The notes beneath the pieces were generated by a model. The model searched no databases. It had not been told where the DNA came from and saw only the letters and a program-made list of their open reading frames with translations. The translations under genes were made by a program, and so were the position numbers. Of a stretch of 64,000 nucleotides of DNA, positions 1 through 10,078 are shown piece by piece. How positions within the stretch are numbered: position 1 is the first letter of the stretch; each line of letters starts with the position of its first letter. The DNA is from Adenophora triphylla var. japonica. Lineage: Eukaryota; Streptophyta; Magnoliopsida; Asterales; Campanulaceae. Location of the stretch: the NCBI GenBank assembly GCA_022495995.1, contig JAFEMH010004900.1, positions 1 to 64,000 of the forward strand, written 5' to 3'.

Positions 1-2140
1 GAAATCGCAATAAGAATCTCGAGATCCTAATCGATATAAAGTAGTGATTAATATTCCGTAGAATCGATCAATTCTCTCGCCCATACCTTGGTGCTAACTT
101 CCCTGTCAATGGTTAAATCACTCTTGGTATAAATGAGCCGACTTACACTTGATATATCCGCTATTACTCGAATATGTCCATTTTCTTCGATGTTGAAGGT
201 AATCCCGCTATGAAATCCATCAAATGTCTTCTTATCCTCATTCTTTAGAATCCCTTCATAATTCTCGATACATACGCAAATGTCTTGAATACATCACCAT
301 TCTCACGATTTATGATCTTCCTCACAGAATGTCTCTTAACTCTCTTACGAATATAGGTACACCCATTTTTGTCGTTGAGAGTTAATATTCCATCGATCTT
401 CAATACAATATCTTCAATCCTTCCATCTCGAAATGGTCGAGATAATTCCCTCAATTTCGAATCATTTGTTAAACTTCCATAGAATCTTCATAGGATAGGA
501 GTAGCTCGAACATTCGCAATTAATATCTCATCTCGTAATTCGCGGGATGGGACAATGTTGTCAAGAGAGTATTCTAACTAATCGTCTCACACATTACAGG
601 TAGTCTTCTCGGATAGTAATAGCAATAGAGCGCAGCTATGTCTTTTAATAACTCCAACAATTTCTCTACATTTGTTCAATCCCCTCCGTTTACATAAATA
701 CTTCCCACTTTGCTATGATTTGTCACAAAATCTCCAAATTTTAACTTCACTGCCAAAGGATGTTTCCAGCTTAAGTAACGCAAAATAGTTGTAATCCCTT
801 CCACGCTTAGCTGCGCCACTGCGATTCCCTCGAAGCATAAGCTATCGCCTTCCCAGTCTGTATAAGCACAATCCCAAATCCTTCTCTTGACAACGCCCAT
901 GACAACTACAAGTTCACATCCATCAAATAGGGTAAAGGTTAAAACATTAGTCAATCCATCTTCCATTCTGCAAAGTTGATTTAACACTTTAACGTTTCAC
1001 ATAAACAATACCTCCTTCGGAAGCAATTGAATCACTGGTGTTACAATTCTTGAAAATCCATCAATACTCTTTTAACAATACCCTGTCAATCCCGAGGAAA
1101 ACAACGGAGTTCTAACTCTATCGAAAGTTGTTCCATTTGATCAAGGTTTCAATCTTCGAAAAATGTAATACAATATCTCCTCGAGTCATACTCTTACGGA
1201 ATTCCTCCAACATTTGATCCTCCAGTAACATAGATAACCTAACTTGCAGTTGATTTTCAAAATCTTCCCACAACTCTGGACATACAAAGATAGCATCCAT
1301 CGAGCTAACCACTGAAATATCAAAATCGGGTTTTAAAATTCTACTCATCATATTTACAACACATCCAATGCCCTTCTATAAGGTGTTTTGGATATGGGCA
1401 ACCACCCTGTCTTTAAATCCATAAGGAATTCTATCGCTCTGGCGGCGGCACGCACCGTTACGATAAAACACCTTACCAATTCTTTTACCAACGATGCGCG
1501 AGGTAATTTAGGTGAGCTTCTACTCAAGTCTCATACATAACCCAAGTAATCCTTTACATTATTTAAACTATACTTATTGACATTTAATGCATATATAACA
1601 TAAATATCAATTAATAACTTAGTCGCCTCAACTAAACACAGAGGCAATTTAACCGTAGATAAGGAGACTCGCTTCTTGCGGCGGTCCTCCCGACACAACA
1701 ACTACTTTACCAATTATGGTCAAGTAAAACAACAATCACGGATTGGTATATATACCACATCCATTGGCAATACATGCCCACATAATCACGACTACCATGA
1801 TAATCAAGTATGATTCGAGGTACTTTCTCCCATAGGAGTAGGCACCTCCGGCACATAAGGCGACTCTGACAAAGCAATCTATGCAAATAAAAGCGGAAAT
1901 ACAATGCCACATAATAATGAGGTGGACGGGGATTCATACAAGTATTGCCCTACTTCTGAGACAGGTAATATACCTCTAATTACTACGGAGGAATCTATCT
2001 CTCCATATTATCCACATTTCCTTAATCCCTTGGGGTCATTATTATTTTCTGCCATTGAACAAATTCCTGCACTAAACACTCGTCGTCAGGTATCACACAC
2101 TCCCCTTAGACTAGACTTCTACACTTGACTTCTAACCTTA
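1..2140 (-). mobile_element. Degraded interior of an LTR retrotransposon
   Basis: This stretch lies directly downstream, on the reverse strand, of a primer-binding site and a long LTR, so it is the 5' internal region of an LTR retrotransposon cut by the window edge. Only short reverse-strand frames are open (about 245-454, 676-987, 1118-1351 and 1707-1937). None shows a zinc knuckle, a protease DTG/DSG or reverse-transcriptase motif, so I assign no protein to any of them. The superfamily is a guess: the long LTR and its TGTCACGACCC start fit plant Ty3/gypsy elements. What I see is position and LTR/PBS structure; the family is inference. Confidence 0.5.
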
Positions 2141-2153
2141 GCTCACGATACCA
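2141..2153 (-). promoter_or_regulatory. Primer-binding site (tRNA-Met-like)
   Basis: On the reverse strand this reads TGGTATCGTGAGC, close to the plant tRNA-iMet complement TGGTATCAGAGC. It sits two bases after the CA end of the LTR, where minus-strand DNA synthesis would be primed. The two differences from the canonical site suggest age. Confidence 0.6.
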
Positions 2154-2992
2154 AGTGTGAGGACTCCCCACCGGAACCTATAAAATCGTGCCCCTGAGGG
2201 TCCCCAAACCAACTTTTAAAAATTTTAAAACTTTTTGTTTGAATAATTGAAAAATTGAATAAACTTTTGGAACCCAAACTATAACCTGTTTTAATTTACA
2301 ACATTTCATTGAAAATATTTATAAAACTTTATACATATTTCTTTTTCTCAATTTAATAATAACCACACTTATTCCCAACTCCCAAACAGTACACATACCC
2401 TGACACCCATAAGACGGTCCAAGCTCCTTTCCGGCCTCACCAGGTCTGGCTACTGTCTCAGTGAAACTAAAAAAAATTAAAGGGAGACGGGGTGAGAAAG
2501 AATCTCGATAGCTATTATGCATGCGGCAATATGCCATATAAGATGCAACACGTAGCAAGTTATTCCACCTCATATTTGGAATACTTAAACACATTACATT
2601 ACACGATCTTACCTTTTCCCGTCGAACAATAAGTCGTAATACGTGGGTATGGGCATACATCCTCATGGGAACCCATCCTCTATGTGTGACGGCTTAGGCC
2701 TATTCACGCCTTACAAGACCCATTTTCAGGAACCATGTAAGGTATCGGTATCCTATGAACTGCTTAGGCATATCCATAAATGGCGAGCCCCCTGAAAGCT
2801 GTGGCCACGGTGGGGTGGAAACGGGCACAGGTATAATGAAATCCGAGCACCTTATGTTACAACATCTCATAAGTGGTCGCATTCCATTATACCCCCGAAA
2901 TATCAGCTGATATTGATCACAATCGTAATCACATTCAAGCACATAACAGTTACTTGAAGTCAAATCCACCCAATAGGATATCAATATATATA

Positions 2993-3119
2993 ACATGGTA
3001 CAATTACTCATGCTTTGAGCGATTATAGAGCATGGTACAATTACTCATGCTGAACAATATAAAACATGGTACAATTACTCATGCGGAACAGTATAGAACA
3101 TGGTACAATTACTCATGTT
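2993..3119. repeat. Four-copy 34-37 bp tandem repeat inside the LTR
   Basis: The core catggtacaattactcatg recurs at 2994, 3031, 3065 and 3100, separated by variable 14-17 bp spacers. It lies within the long LTR and does not continue outside it. No coding potential is seen. Confidence 0.8.
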
Positions 3120-3768
3120 GAACATCTCAATTAGTGTAACATGTATATAAACACTAATGAGTCAATATAATCCAGGTATGGCATGTATGCTCATAAATAA
3201 TACAATGATGACGTGCAACAGTTATTTCACGCCCCAATTCAATCTATAAACATCCATAGATAAGCACGCAGAGGTACGATGACATACAAGTAACTCTACG
3301 CTTTCATAATATCATATTGTACCATTTACACACAAGTTCCACGATCTAGTACCGAGTTTCTATAAACTTTGGTTATCAATTCATAATGGTTTCCAACCCT
3401 TTCCCAAGCAACATTTATTTCATGCCCTAAATAACCCAATAACTATGTATAAGTAACCACGTAGAGGTCCGATTACATACAAGTAACCCTACGCATTCCT
3501 GATATATCATTAAACATCTTCTTTAAAGGTTTCATTTCAATTACCAAGTTTTTATCAACTTTGGTTACTTTCCAAACCAAGGTATTCAACCATTTCCATG
3601 GCTATATTTAAAGCCTTCCCCATATCATTTGTCCCATTTAAAATGCCATTGTGAAGTACTAAGGGTGCCCTAGGGTTATAGTTGAAGAAGGACCAAATCC
3701 CAATTAAATTCAATTAAATCGCTTAGGTTCAAATTTGCTTGAAATTCATACTATGAATCGATCCACAG

Positions 3769-3877
3769 GCACGACTCGTGCTCCCATGCACGACTCGTGC
3801 TCCCATGCACGACTCGTTCTCCAAAGCACGACTCCCTCTGATTGGTCACGACTCGTGCTCATGTGCACGAGTCGTGC
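3769..3877. repeat. GCACGACTCGTGC repeat cluster with hairpin
   Basis: Near-palindromic gcacgactcgtgc units recur at about 20 bp spacing (first three units in tandem, later units degenerate). At the end, 3847-3858 and 3865-3876 form a perfect 12-bp inverted repeat around a 6-base loop. The cluster is inside the long LTR and stands out by its GC content. Confidence 0.75.
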
Positions 3878-5401
3878 CCCTCCCCTGAAGCCACGATTTT
3901 GACAGCAGCAACAACAGAACACAAGCAACTACACACTTCAGTTCCCAAGCTTACTTCGGCTCATCGTAAACCAACCTTCCACAGTCCATCAACCTGGTTT
4001 TGGACCTCTAATATACTCCCTTCAAGTCTTATAACATATCTATAACAAGATTCAATTCCAACCCAAGCCATAATATCAACTTTTGCCAAGTTAATCACAC
4101 AACACAACTTGTTCCCATTTTCAAACCCCAGCTGAAGTTTTAATCATTTCACAACTTGTTAATAACATCATATTAACCACTTTAATCATATTATGAACAA
4201 TTATAACAAAAGTACATAACAACTTACCTAAAATGATTCTAGAATTCCCAACACCCATTCAAATACAATTTCCTCATTCTCAACCAAGTTCCCAAGGCTA
4301 TGACATCCAATTATTCTTATTCAACCCGACTCGTTCCTTTTTTTCTTTTAAGCACCCAATTAAAACGGTCAAACTTGGTGAGTTCATTATAACACCTAAT
4401 ATCAAGTTTTATAAATAATCCTTCCTGTTTAATTCCGAGGCCATTTTAATTGACTACTCAATACCAGAACCATACATATCACCTAAATCCTTAACAATTT
4501 CAAGCCACGTAAACGATCCGCCACTACCATATGAAATTCCAACCCGAACTTCCCTTGTTATTCTCAAGGTCGTAAAAAGTGACTAACATTTCAACAATCA
4601 TATATATAATATAGTAATGCCACTCATAAATACCATTTTATCATTTCCAAGCCAACCCTTATTCCACTCAATCAAATAATTCATTTTTCCCTTTTTGTTC
4701 CCACAACCCAAATAAATTCGAAAATTACCAAAAGCCAAATATTTTGGTCCAATAATATCAAATATCATTTCTAACACATAATATCATCATTCAACTTAAT
4801 ATGCACAACTATTTGAAAGAAATCATAATAACTTACTTAAAAATATGCCGAAACGAAAGACGATCTGATCGGCTCTAAACGTTCTCCTCGCCTTCTGATC
4901 AGCTCTGCCGCAGACGGATCATCAATCGGACCCAACGGTTAATTTTCTAGAATTTTTGGAAAATATTATGGGACGGAGGAAGTAATTTTCTTTTCTCTCT
5001 CTCGCGAACTCACCGGATGGCGTTGGAATGGCACGGAAGAAGGAAGAGGTAGGGAATATATATTAATCCTATTTACAATTTAGCCCCTCCAATTTAAGTT
5101 ATTCTTTTTAACTATCTTAATTTTAATATTACACCTAAGTCCCTTAAGCTTTTGAAAAGCTTTTCATTTAATAATTTCAATATTATAACTTTACTACAAA
5201 ATCCCCATTTATTCCCTTTAGGCATTAAATAATTAAAATTAATTTATTAGCATCACTAAAATGTCAAATCAATTATTAAAATATTAAAACTAGCACATAA
5301 AAATCCCACTTATTAAGAAATGAAATCAATAAAATGCTACGATTCCCGCTCCACGTGCCCAACACGTGAGTAAAATGGTGCCTAGGGTTAGGGTCGTGAC
5401 A

Positions 5402-6054
5402 ATTGAGACACAGATAGAATATTGTGAGTGATAAGGGGAACATGTAAGACACTATTTAATTGAAGAAGAGAAGAGGGCATGGAGAAAGAGAAAGAACCTA
5501 TGTGAGATATAGAGAGGGAAGAGCCGTCTCCGATAATGACGTCGTCACTTTGCCATTGTAAGGGTGTGTGTAGGGCAAGGTTGGAAAGATTATTGGTGAT
5601 ATGATTGGGTGCACCAATGTCGATGAGCCAAGAGGGAGGGGGAGGAATTGTGATAGGATGCGGTGTGGGCTTAGGGGTTAGGGTTTGGATTTCGGTTTTG
5701 GCGATGAAGGGGGGAGTATACGGTGGGGTGATCGCGCTTGAATTGGCGACATTGGGAGATGTCATGGCCAATGTTACGACAATATTGGCACTTACCCTTA
5801 AAGGGGAAGGGTGAGGAGTTCGAGCTAGGGGATGGGGAGGGATTGGTGGTGCGGTTGGGTGATGAACGGGTGTGGGCGGTGAAGGTGGTGGTGGGGATAG
5901 GAGTGGTGGGGGTATGGCAATAGGATAGGTTGACCAAGAAGAGAGGTTGGTCGGGTTGGGCAGCGTTTGGAATGGTGGAGGAAGCTTCGGCCATTGCAAG
6001 GGTGGGGAGGGCCTGCTGAAAAAAGAAGAGGGTTTTTGAGTTTTGAATCTTAAT
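5402..6054 (-). pseudogene. Copia gag-protease fragment, interrupted
   Basis: Reverse-strand coding remnant of a Ty1/Copia polyprotein. One frame carries a CCHC zinc knuckle (CQYCRNIGHDISQC, near 5740) typical of the Gag nucleocapsid. A second frame carries the aspartic-protease region, with WLIDIGAPNHIT where Copia elements have DSGA, followed by LHVP and NILSVSQL. The knuckle and protease lie in different frames and the catalytic serine-bearing motif is altered, so it is dead. The downstream part (integrase, RT, RNase H) was cut off by the LTR element inserted at 5401. It is preceded by its own primer site and LTR. Confidence 0.75.
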
Positions 6055-6066
6055 GCTCTGATACCA
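6055..6066 (-). promoter_or_regulatory. Copia primer-binding site
   Basis: The reverse strand reads TGGTATCAGAGC, an exact match to the plant tRNA-iMet primer complement, placed immediately after the LTR end TTACA. Confidence 0.85.
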
Positions 6067-6662
6067 TGTAAGATTTGGAAAAACTTAGTTTGTTTATTCA
6101 CCAACATGTTAATTTATAGTTACAATAGGGAGAGTCCTATTCTATTACAAGGATTGTAGAATCCGATCTATACAAGGAAAATATGGTTTCCTAATCTATG
6201 TATACTACAATATTTACCAAATACAAGAAAGAGAAGTAGATTAGGAAACAAATGTAGCAATCCAAGACAGATCAGGAAACAGTCGAGCAGTGATGATGGC
6301 GCCTGGGCCTGGCCGAGGCTGGCGCCTGGCAGGCAGTGGCCATGGCCGAGGTTTGTTGTTGATGAAGCGCCCGCCTGATGCTGGCCGAGGCTGGCGCCTG
6401 GAGGGCAGGAGCTATGGCCGAGGGTTGAGGCTGCTGAGGCGGGCGCTTGGTGCAGGCCGAGGCTGGCGCCGGGAGGGCAAAGGCTTTGGCCGAGCTTTGT
6501 GACTGCCCAGGCGGGCGCCTGGGAATTACCGAGGCTGGCGCCTTTCTGCCTGTGTCTTCTTCCATGTTATCCTTAATACCTCCTACATAAAATGAATGTC
6601 CAAATTTACTTTTAATCAATAGTGAATTTGGATCTACATTTTGTGACATAGGGATTATAACA
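6067..6662 (-). mobile_element. Copia 5' LTR (outer end approximate)
   Basis: On the reverse strand the LTR ends CTTACA next to the primer site. The proposed outer end, TGTTATAATCCC at 6662, is chosen because it gives TG...CA ends and a reasonable 0.6 kb length; there is no second LTR here to confirm it. The upstream half is occupied by a GC-rich minisatellite (6294-6545), odd for a plant Copia LTR. Confidence 0.45.
6294..6545. repeat. 72-bp GC-rich minisatellite, about 3.5 copies
   Basis: The block ggccgaggctggcgcc recurs at 6311, 6383 and 6455, and as a degenerate copy near 6527, exactly 72 bp apart. Because 72 is a multiple of three, the reverse strand stays open through it and encodes 24-residue repeats starting APAS. 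I read this as a consequence of the repeat, not as evidence of a protein. Confidence 0.85.
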
Positions 6663-6675
6663 TTTGGGCATATTA
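6650..6675 (+). repeat. 26-bp direct repeat, copy 1
   Basis: The 26-bp sequence beginning agggattataacatttggg is identical to 7656-7681. It straddles the proposed outer end of the Copia LTR. Confidence 0.7.
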
Positions 6676-6739
6676 GGATTAGTGTTAAAAGGTTTCAATG
6701 ATCATATAAAAACAGTAAACGCTCTAGGTAAGTGAGTTA

Positions 6740-6980
6740 CTCCCTTCGTCCCAAAATGAATGTCCATTTGGGATTTAAGATCGTTTTACAAAAAAAAAAA
6801 AATTAATAGAAAAAAATCATAAACATTCTTTCTATTCACTTTCAAAATTTTAGTTTTGCAAAAATGTAATGAACTCTAATTTCTTTTAAATGTTTTATGG
6901 TCAAAGTTATTTGAAGGTAAATTTTCAAAAGTCCATTCATTTTGGGACAAAACAGGAAATTCAATTTGGGATGGAGGGAG
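6740..6980. mobile_element. Stowaway-type MITE
   Basis: Terminal inverted repeats (ctcccttcgtccc at the left, gggatggagggag at the right) flanked by TA on both sides. This is the Tc1/mariner-derived Stowaway structure with its TA target duplication. The interior is AT-rich and noncoding. Several relatives occur later in the window. Confidence 0.8.
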
Positions 6981-7404
6981 TATAATTTATTTCTCAAAGA
7001 CTGCAAGTTGTCTATTCACTTAAGCGTCACTATATGCTTGAACCGAATGAAACACGGGAAAATACACAGCTCAACTCAGCTTTTTTTCCAAACCAAACCC
7101 TGAAGTAATCCAAGACAGTTTCACTTTGTTCATCCAAAATATGAGAACATATATGATTATAGAGTGCCTCGAAGATAATAATAAACCAAGATGCTATCTT
7201 TGGCAACACAAGATCTTTGTATAAGATTGCTAATAAGATTTACAATCCTAACTTTCCTTAAGAAATTAGGGAGGAGTAATCTCAAATGTTTATTCAGTAT
7301 AAATAGGTGTAGGACATTCGCTGTGCATTAGTAGGTTCACCTTCCACTCATAGTTTTCAATTCAGATAGACGATCTAGTAATTAAGGCATGTTTATAGTT
7401 AAGA
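6981..7404. other. Unassigned DNA with a TATA-like box
   Basis: No ORF or repeat is recognised. A plant-like TATA box (tataaatag, 7308-7316) lies about 90 bp upstream of the ATG at 7405, so this could be a relic of a promoter for the small ORF that follows. Confidence 0.3.
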
Positions 7405-7731
7405 ATGCAAGTCTATAACTCCTTATTACATCAAAGTTCTACTCTGGCTGTTGATGAGAAATCGATTTATTTTACTGAGATCTCAAGTTTCATACAATGG
7501 GCACGATTGAAACTCAAAGCTATTACTGATTGGGTATTGCAGATGGAACATGAAGATTGGAAGGCATGGGACTTGTTCAAAGCTGGATCACTTGTTGAGT
7601 ATGCAGGAGCTGATGTAGATGATGATGATAATGATGATGAAGACTATGACAACAGAGGGATTATAACATTTGGGCATATTATTACTAAAATTATAAAAAT
7701 TCTTATTGATATATCACTTAATGATTTATGA
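7405..7731 (+). CDS. Orphan acidic ORF, 108 codons, possible gene fragment
   Basis: I do not recognise this protein. It has a neutral N-terminal half (containing FIQWARLKLKAITDW) and an acidic stretch, DVDDDDNDDEDYD, at about residues 72-84. Its last 25 codons run into the 26-bp repeat and then into the MITE-derived 280-bp repeat, so the natural C-terminus is probably missing. A TATA-like box 90 bp upstream is the only support for expression. It may be a truncated host exon or chance. Confidence 0.25.
   Translation: MQVYNSLLHQSSTLAVDEKSIYFTEISSFIQWARLKLKAITDWVLQMEHEDWKAWDLFKAGSLVEYAGADVDDDDNDDEDYDNRGIITFGHIITKIIKILIDISLNDL
7656..7681 (+). repeat. 26-bp direct repeat, copy 2
   Basis: Identical to 6650-6675. 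It lies 10 bp before the 280-bp repeat that borders the viral array. Confidence 0.7.
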
Positions 7732-7970
7732 ATAACAATTTTTATAAATTTCATTTGGATGAATGAATAGACATAAATGTTTTATAAAAATTCTTATTGA
7801 TATATCACTTATTGTTATTGATATATCACTTATTGATATACCACTTAATGATTTATGAATAACAAACTTTAATGTCAATCTAATTTTATTAATAAAATTA
7901 TAAAAATTCTTATTGATATATCACTTAATGATTTATGAATAACAATTTTTATAAATTTCATTTGGATGAA
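7691..7970 (+). repeat. 280-bp flanking direct repeat, left copy
   Basis: These 280 bp recur at 29324-29603 on the same strand with about three mismatches seen by eye. The repeat is built from pieces of the MITE family also seen at 39255-39501, including the ttattgatatatcactta and catttggatgaa blocks, in a locally duplicated order. Viral sequence starts at the next base (7971). It behaves like a very long target duplication or a repair-generated duplication around the viral array. Confidence 0.85.
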
Positions 7971-7982
7971 TACTATCAATAA

Positions 7983-8247
7983 AATGTGTCGTTGGAAAGA
8001 TTTTCATCCCAATAATATAGAATATTTAAATTACATGAGAAGATATATGAAAGCTAATATTTATCTCACTGAGAAATATGGGTTTAGTGAACATATGACC
8101 CGGAAAATCATCACAGACTTTGAAAAGTACATAGCATGCGATTGTGTTTATATTCATCAAAAAAGGGAAGCTAGAAATTATCTAAGACAAACTCAACGAT
8201 TTTATGAAGATATTCTCAAATATAGTCCAATATTTTATGAAAAATAA
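7983..8247 (+). pseudogene. Viral small ORF VIIb, S1 copy, frameshifted end
   Basis: Homologous to the small protein at 11544-11786 and to reverse copies at 13372-13614 and 24232-24474. The viral start is taken as the ATG of MCRWKDF at 7983; the open frame extends a few codons upstream only because host MITE sequence happens to be open. One G is missing near 8208 relative to the other copies, so the C-terminus is read in another frame. The protein is small and basic/aromatic, with IYLTEKYGF and NYLRQTQRFY. It occupies the place of caulimovirus ORF VII; its function is unknown. Confidence 0.6.
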
Positions 8248-9298
8248 CAAAAACAAACTTCGTAGCGAAAAGCGTAGACAAAAATACCTTGCAAGTCGTA
8301 AGAAAAGAGATGTTCGAAAATATGTTCGAAAATATGGTATCAGAGCCTGTACCCTCACCGCTATAAGACCCATGGCTAATTTAGAAATTGAAATAGATAA
8401 CTCTCCCGATAGAGAAGATAATGAACAAGTATTTGATGAAGAAGGATACTATGGCCAAGAACTCACCTTAGATGAGTCACTTCTACACCAAATAGAAAAA
8501 ACAGAGCTTGACTTCTTACCCTCTGAAGTTTTTAAGAAAAGGAACTTAATCACTAAAATCTTGAAACCCAGGAAAAATATATGTAGAACCTGTATAAGTA
8601 CTAGGGAGTATCCCTTAGATATAAAAGATACTAATGGATTAATAGAAATTCCTTTCTTTAATAAACAAGAAATAGATAAGAAGATTCAAACTCTCAAAAG
8701 TAGGGAAGAAAGAAATTCCATAGGATTTATCCATATAGGAACAATAAAAATTATGATAAAATCCACATTTAATACAGGAATAGATTCCCCTTTAAAAGTA
8801 GCCCTTCTTGATAGAAGAATAAAAAATCCTAATAAAGCCATATTTGGAGGAATACAAGGTAACTTAGCTTACGGGAAAATTATGTTTACTTGTAATCCAA
8901 ATATAGGAGTATCTTTGAAAGACAAAGAAATAAATCAAATATTATGTCTAGCACATAAATTTGAAAGACATAACTTAATGAGACAAGGAAACCATCCTTA
9001 TACAATAACTTATAAAATAGGATACACTTTGTCAAACTCCCATCATAGTATGGAATTCAAGACAAATAAAAGAATAGATATAGATGATCTTTTCAAAGAC
9101 ATAGGGAAAATATCAACTATACCTACTAGGGAATTGACCCCCTTTCTAGATACCTGGACTATGGATTTAAACAACAATAGCAGGAGACTGTTAGGACAAG
9201 CTCCTAGACTAATAGTCCAAGAAGAACAAGAAGAAGAACCAAGTAAGAGATCTTTCTCCAGAGTTCTTAGTAGAAAATATGGTTTGCCCCACAGATGA
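8204..9298 (+). pseudogene. Viral movement protein (30K superfamily), S1, 3' frameshift
   Basis: Cell-to-cell movement protein of the 30K superfamily, which in caulimovirids forms tubules through plasmodesmata. The diagnostic core is IGTIKIMIKSTFNTGID, then LLDRRI, GGIQGNLAYGK and SNSHHSMEFK. The native start is probably the ATG of MANLEIEID at 8372. The roughly 56 codons before it are a basic in-frame leader that runs through the tRNA primer site. A two-base loss in the C run near 9287 changes the frame, so this copy ends LPHR and lacks the last ~23 residues present at 12111-12905. In intact copies the MP stop overlaps the ATF start by 8 nt. Confidence 0.9.
8335..8347 (+). promoter_or_regulatory. 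Viral tRNA-Met primer-binding site, S1
   Basis: TGGTATCAGAGCC matches the 3' end complement of plant initiator tRNA-Met, the primer for minus-strand synthesis in caulimovirids. It lies after VIIb and 25 bp upstream of the likely MP start, inside the open leader frame. In most caulimovirids the site is in the large intergenic region. Confidence 0.85.
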
Positions 9299-9346
9299 CT
9301 TATATACTATATCAAGAAGAATAAACATGGTACGCAAACCAACTAG

Positions 9347-9763
9347 ATGTCTAATCATAGTGAACATCCTCATATTTATCATAAGAAAAGATACATAGGA
9401 TTAGAAATACAAAACGTATCTAGAGGAGACCCAAATTACCTCTTTTCAGGAGGAAAAGGCATTGAGGGATGCACTAAACAGTTAAATAATATAAATGCAG
9501 TAGTAGGAAATATACACATTATGTGTAACCTCATTTGCAAAGCCTTAGGGATGAATACCTCTTTTTATAAAGAAAACCTTGAAGAAGGGATTCAAGAAAA
9601 ACAATTACAAATATATTTGCTAACTGAAAAAGAAAGGACAGAATTACCTTTAATAAAGGAAAAAATAGAATCTTTAGAACGAAGGATAATGAATCTTGAA
9701 AGAAAGATTGAAATATTAAATAATATATCTGATACCATTATAAGAATAGATGGAAAGGTCTAA
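9347..9763 (+). CDS. Viral aphid-transmission-factor-like protein (P2-like), S1
   Basis: A 138-residue protein in the position of caulimovirus ORF II. The N-terminal region (HPHIYHKKRYIGL, then NYLFSGGKG) resembles the stylet-binding domain of aphid transmission factors. The C-terminal third is a leucine/isoleucine-rich coiled coil (about 95-130, IKEKIESLERRIMNLERKIE), as used to bind the virion-associated protein. It is a little shorter than the usual ~160 residues. This copy is uninterrupted; VAP starts 6 bp after its stop. The assignment rests on position, N-terminal similarity and the coiled coil. Confidence 0.75.
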   Translation: MSNHSEHPHIYHKKRYIGLEIQNVSRGDPNYLFSGGKGIEGCTKQLNNINAVVGNIHIMCNLICKALGMNTSFYKENLEEGIQEKQLQIYLLTEKERTELPLIKEKIESLERRIMNLERKIEILNNISDTIIRIDGKV

Positions 9764-9769
9764 GGCCTA

Positions 9770-10078
9770 ATGGCACAACCGGGAAAGATAGACCGAGTTT
9801 ATGAAGAAATAATAAAAATGGAAGATCGATTTAATCAGTTAGAAGGAAACCAGAGAGTTCACCTTGAACAATATATTGAAAAAGCCTCAGCCTCTATCAT
9901 AGCTGAATTAAAAAGAAAAATTTCTCAATTAATTGAGAGAATTGATTTAGCTCAAGAGAGAGGAAAACGAAAAATAGAAGAAACAAAAAGAGAACCTAAT
10001 AGAGAAATTCTTAAATTAGGATGGCACCCCGAAAATCTTGAAATAGAAGAAAAATCCTTTTACTCAAAGAAAAAATGA
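9770..10078 (+). CDS. Viral virion-associated protein (P3-like), S1
   Basis: A 102-residue, largely helical protein in ORF III position. The N-terminal half is heptad-rich (VYEEIIKMEDRFNQLE, later ISQLIERIDLAQE), fitting the tetrameric coiled coil of caulimovirus P3. The C-terminus is basic, fitting its nucleic-acid/virion-binding part. It is uninterrupted here, and its stop overlaps the CP start by 4 nt (ATGA). Shorter than the typical ~130 residues. Confidence 0.75.
   Translation: MAQPGKIDRVYEEIIKMEDRFNQLEGNQRVHLEQYIEKASASIIAELKRKISQLIERIDLAQERGKRKIEETKREPNREILKLGWHPENLEIEEKSFYSKKK

Larger units (their letters stand above)
2156..5401 (-). mobile_element. 5' LTR, about 3.2 kb
   Basis: On the reverse strand the LTR begins TGTCACGACCC at 5401 and ends CCTCACA at 2156, followed by the primer site. 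The outer edge is sharp: at 5402 the sequence switches to a Copia gag-pol frame that the element has interrupted right after the protease-region residues NILSVSQL. The LTR is AT-rich, holds two internal short-repeat arrays (2993-3119 and 3769-3877) and several TATA-like stretches (for example around 5060), and has no convincing ORF. The partner LTR and the target duplication are outside the window. Confidence 0.6.

Noticed and set aside
2319..3011. Reverse ORFs of 103-115 codons
   Set aside because: Within the long LTR, no domain, low-complexity composition; likely chance frames.
2993..3119. CRISPR-like array
   Set aside because: Four units with short, similar spacers inside a plant LTR; this is an ordinary tandem repeat.
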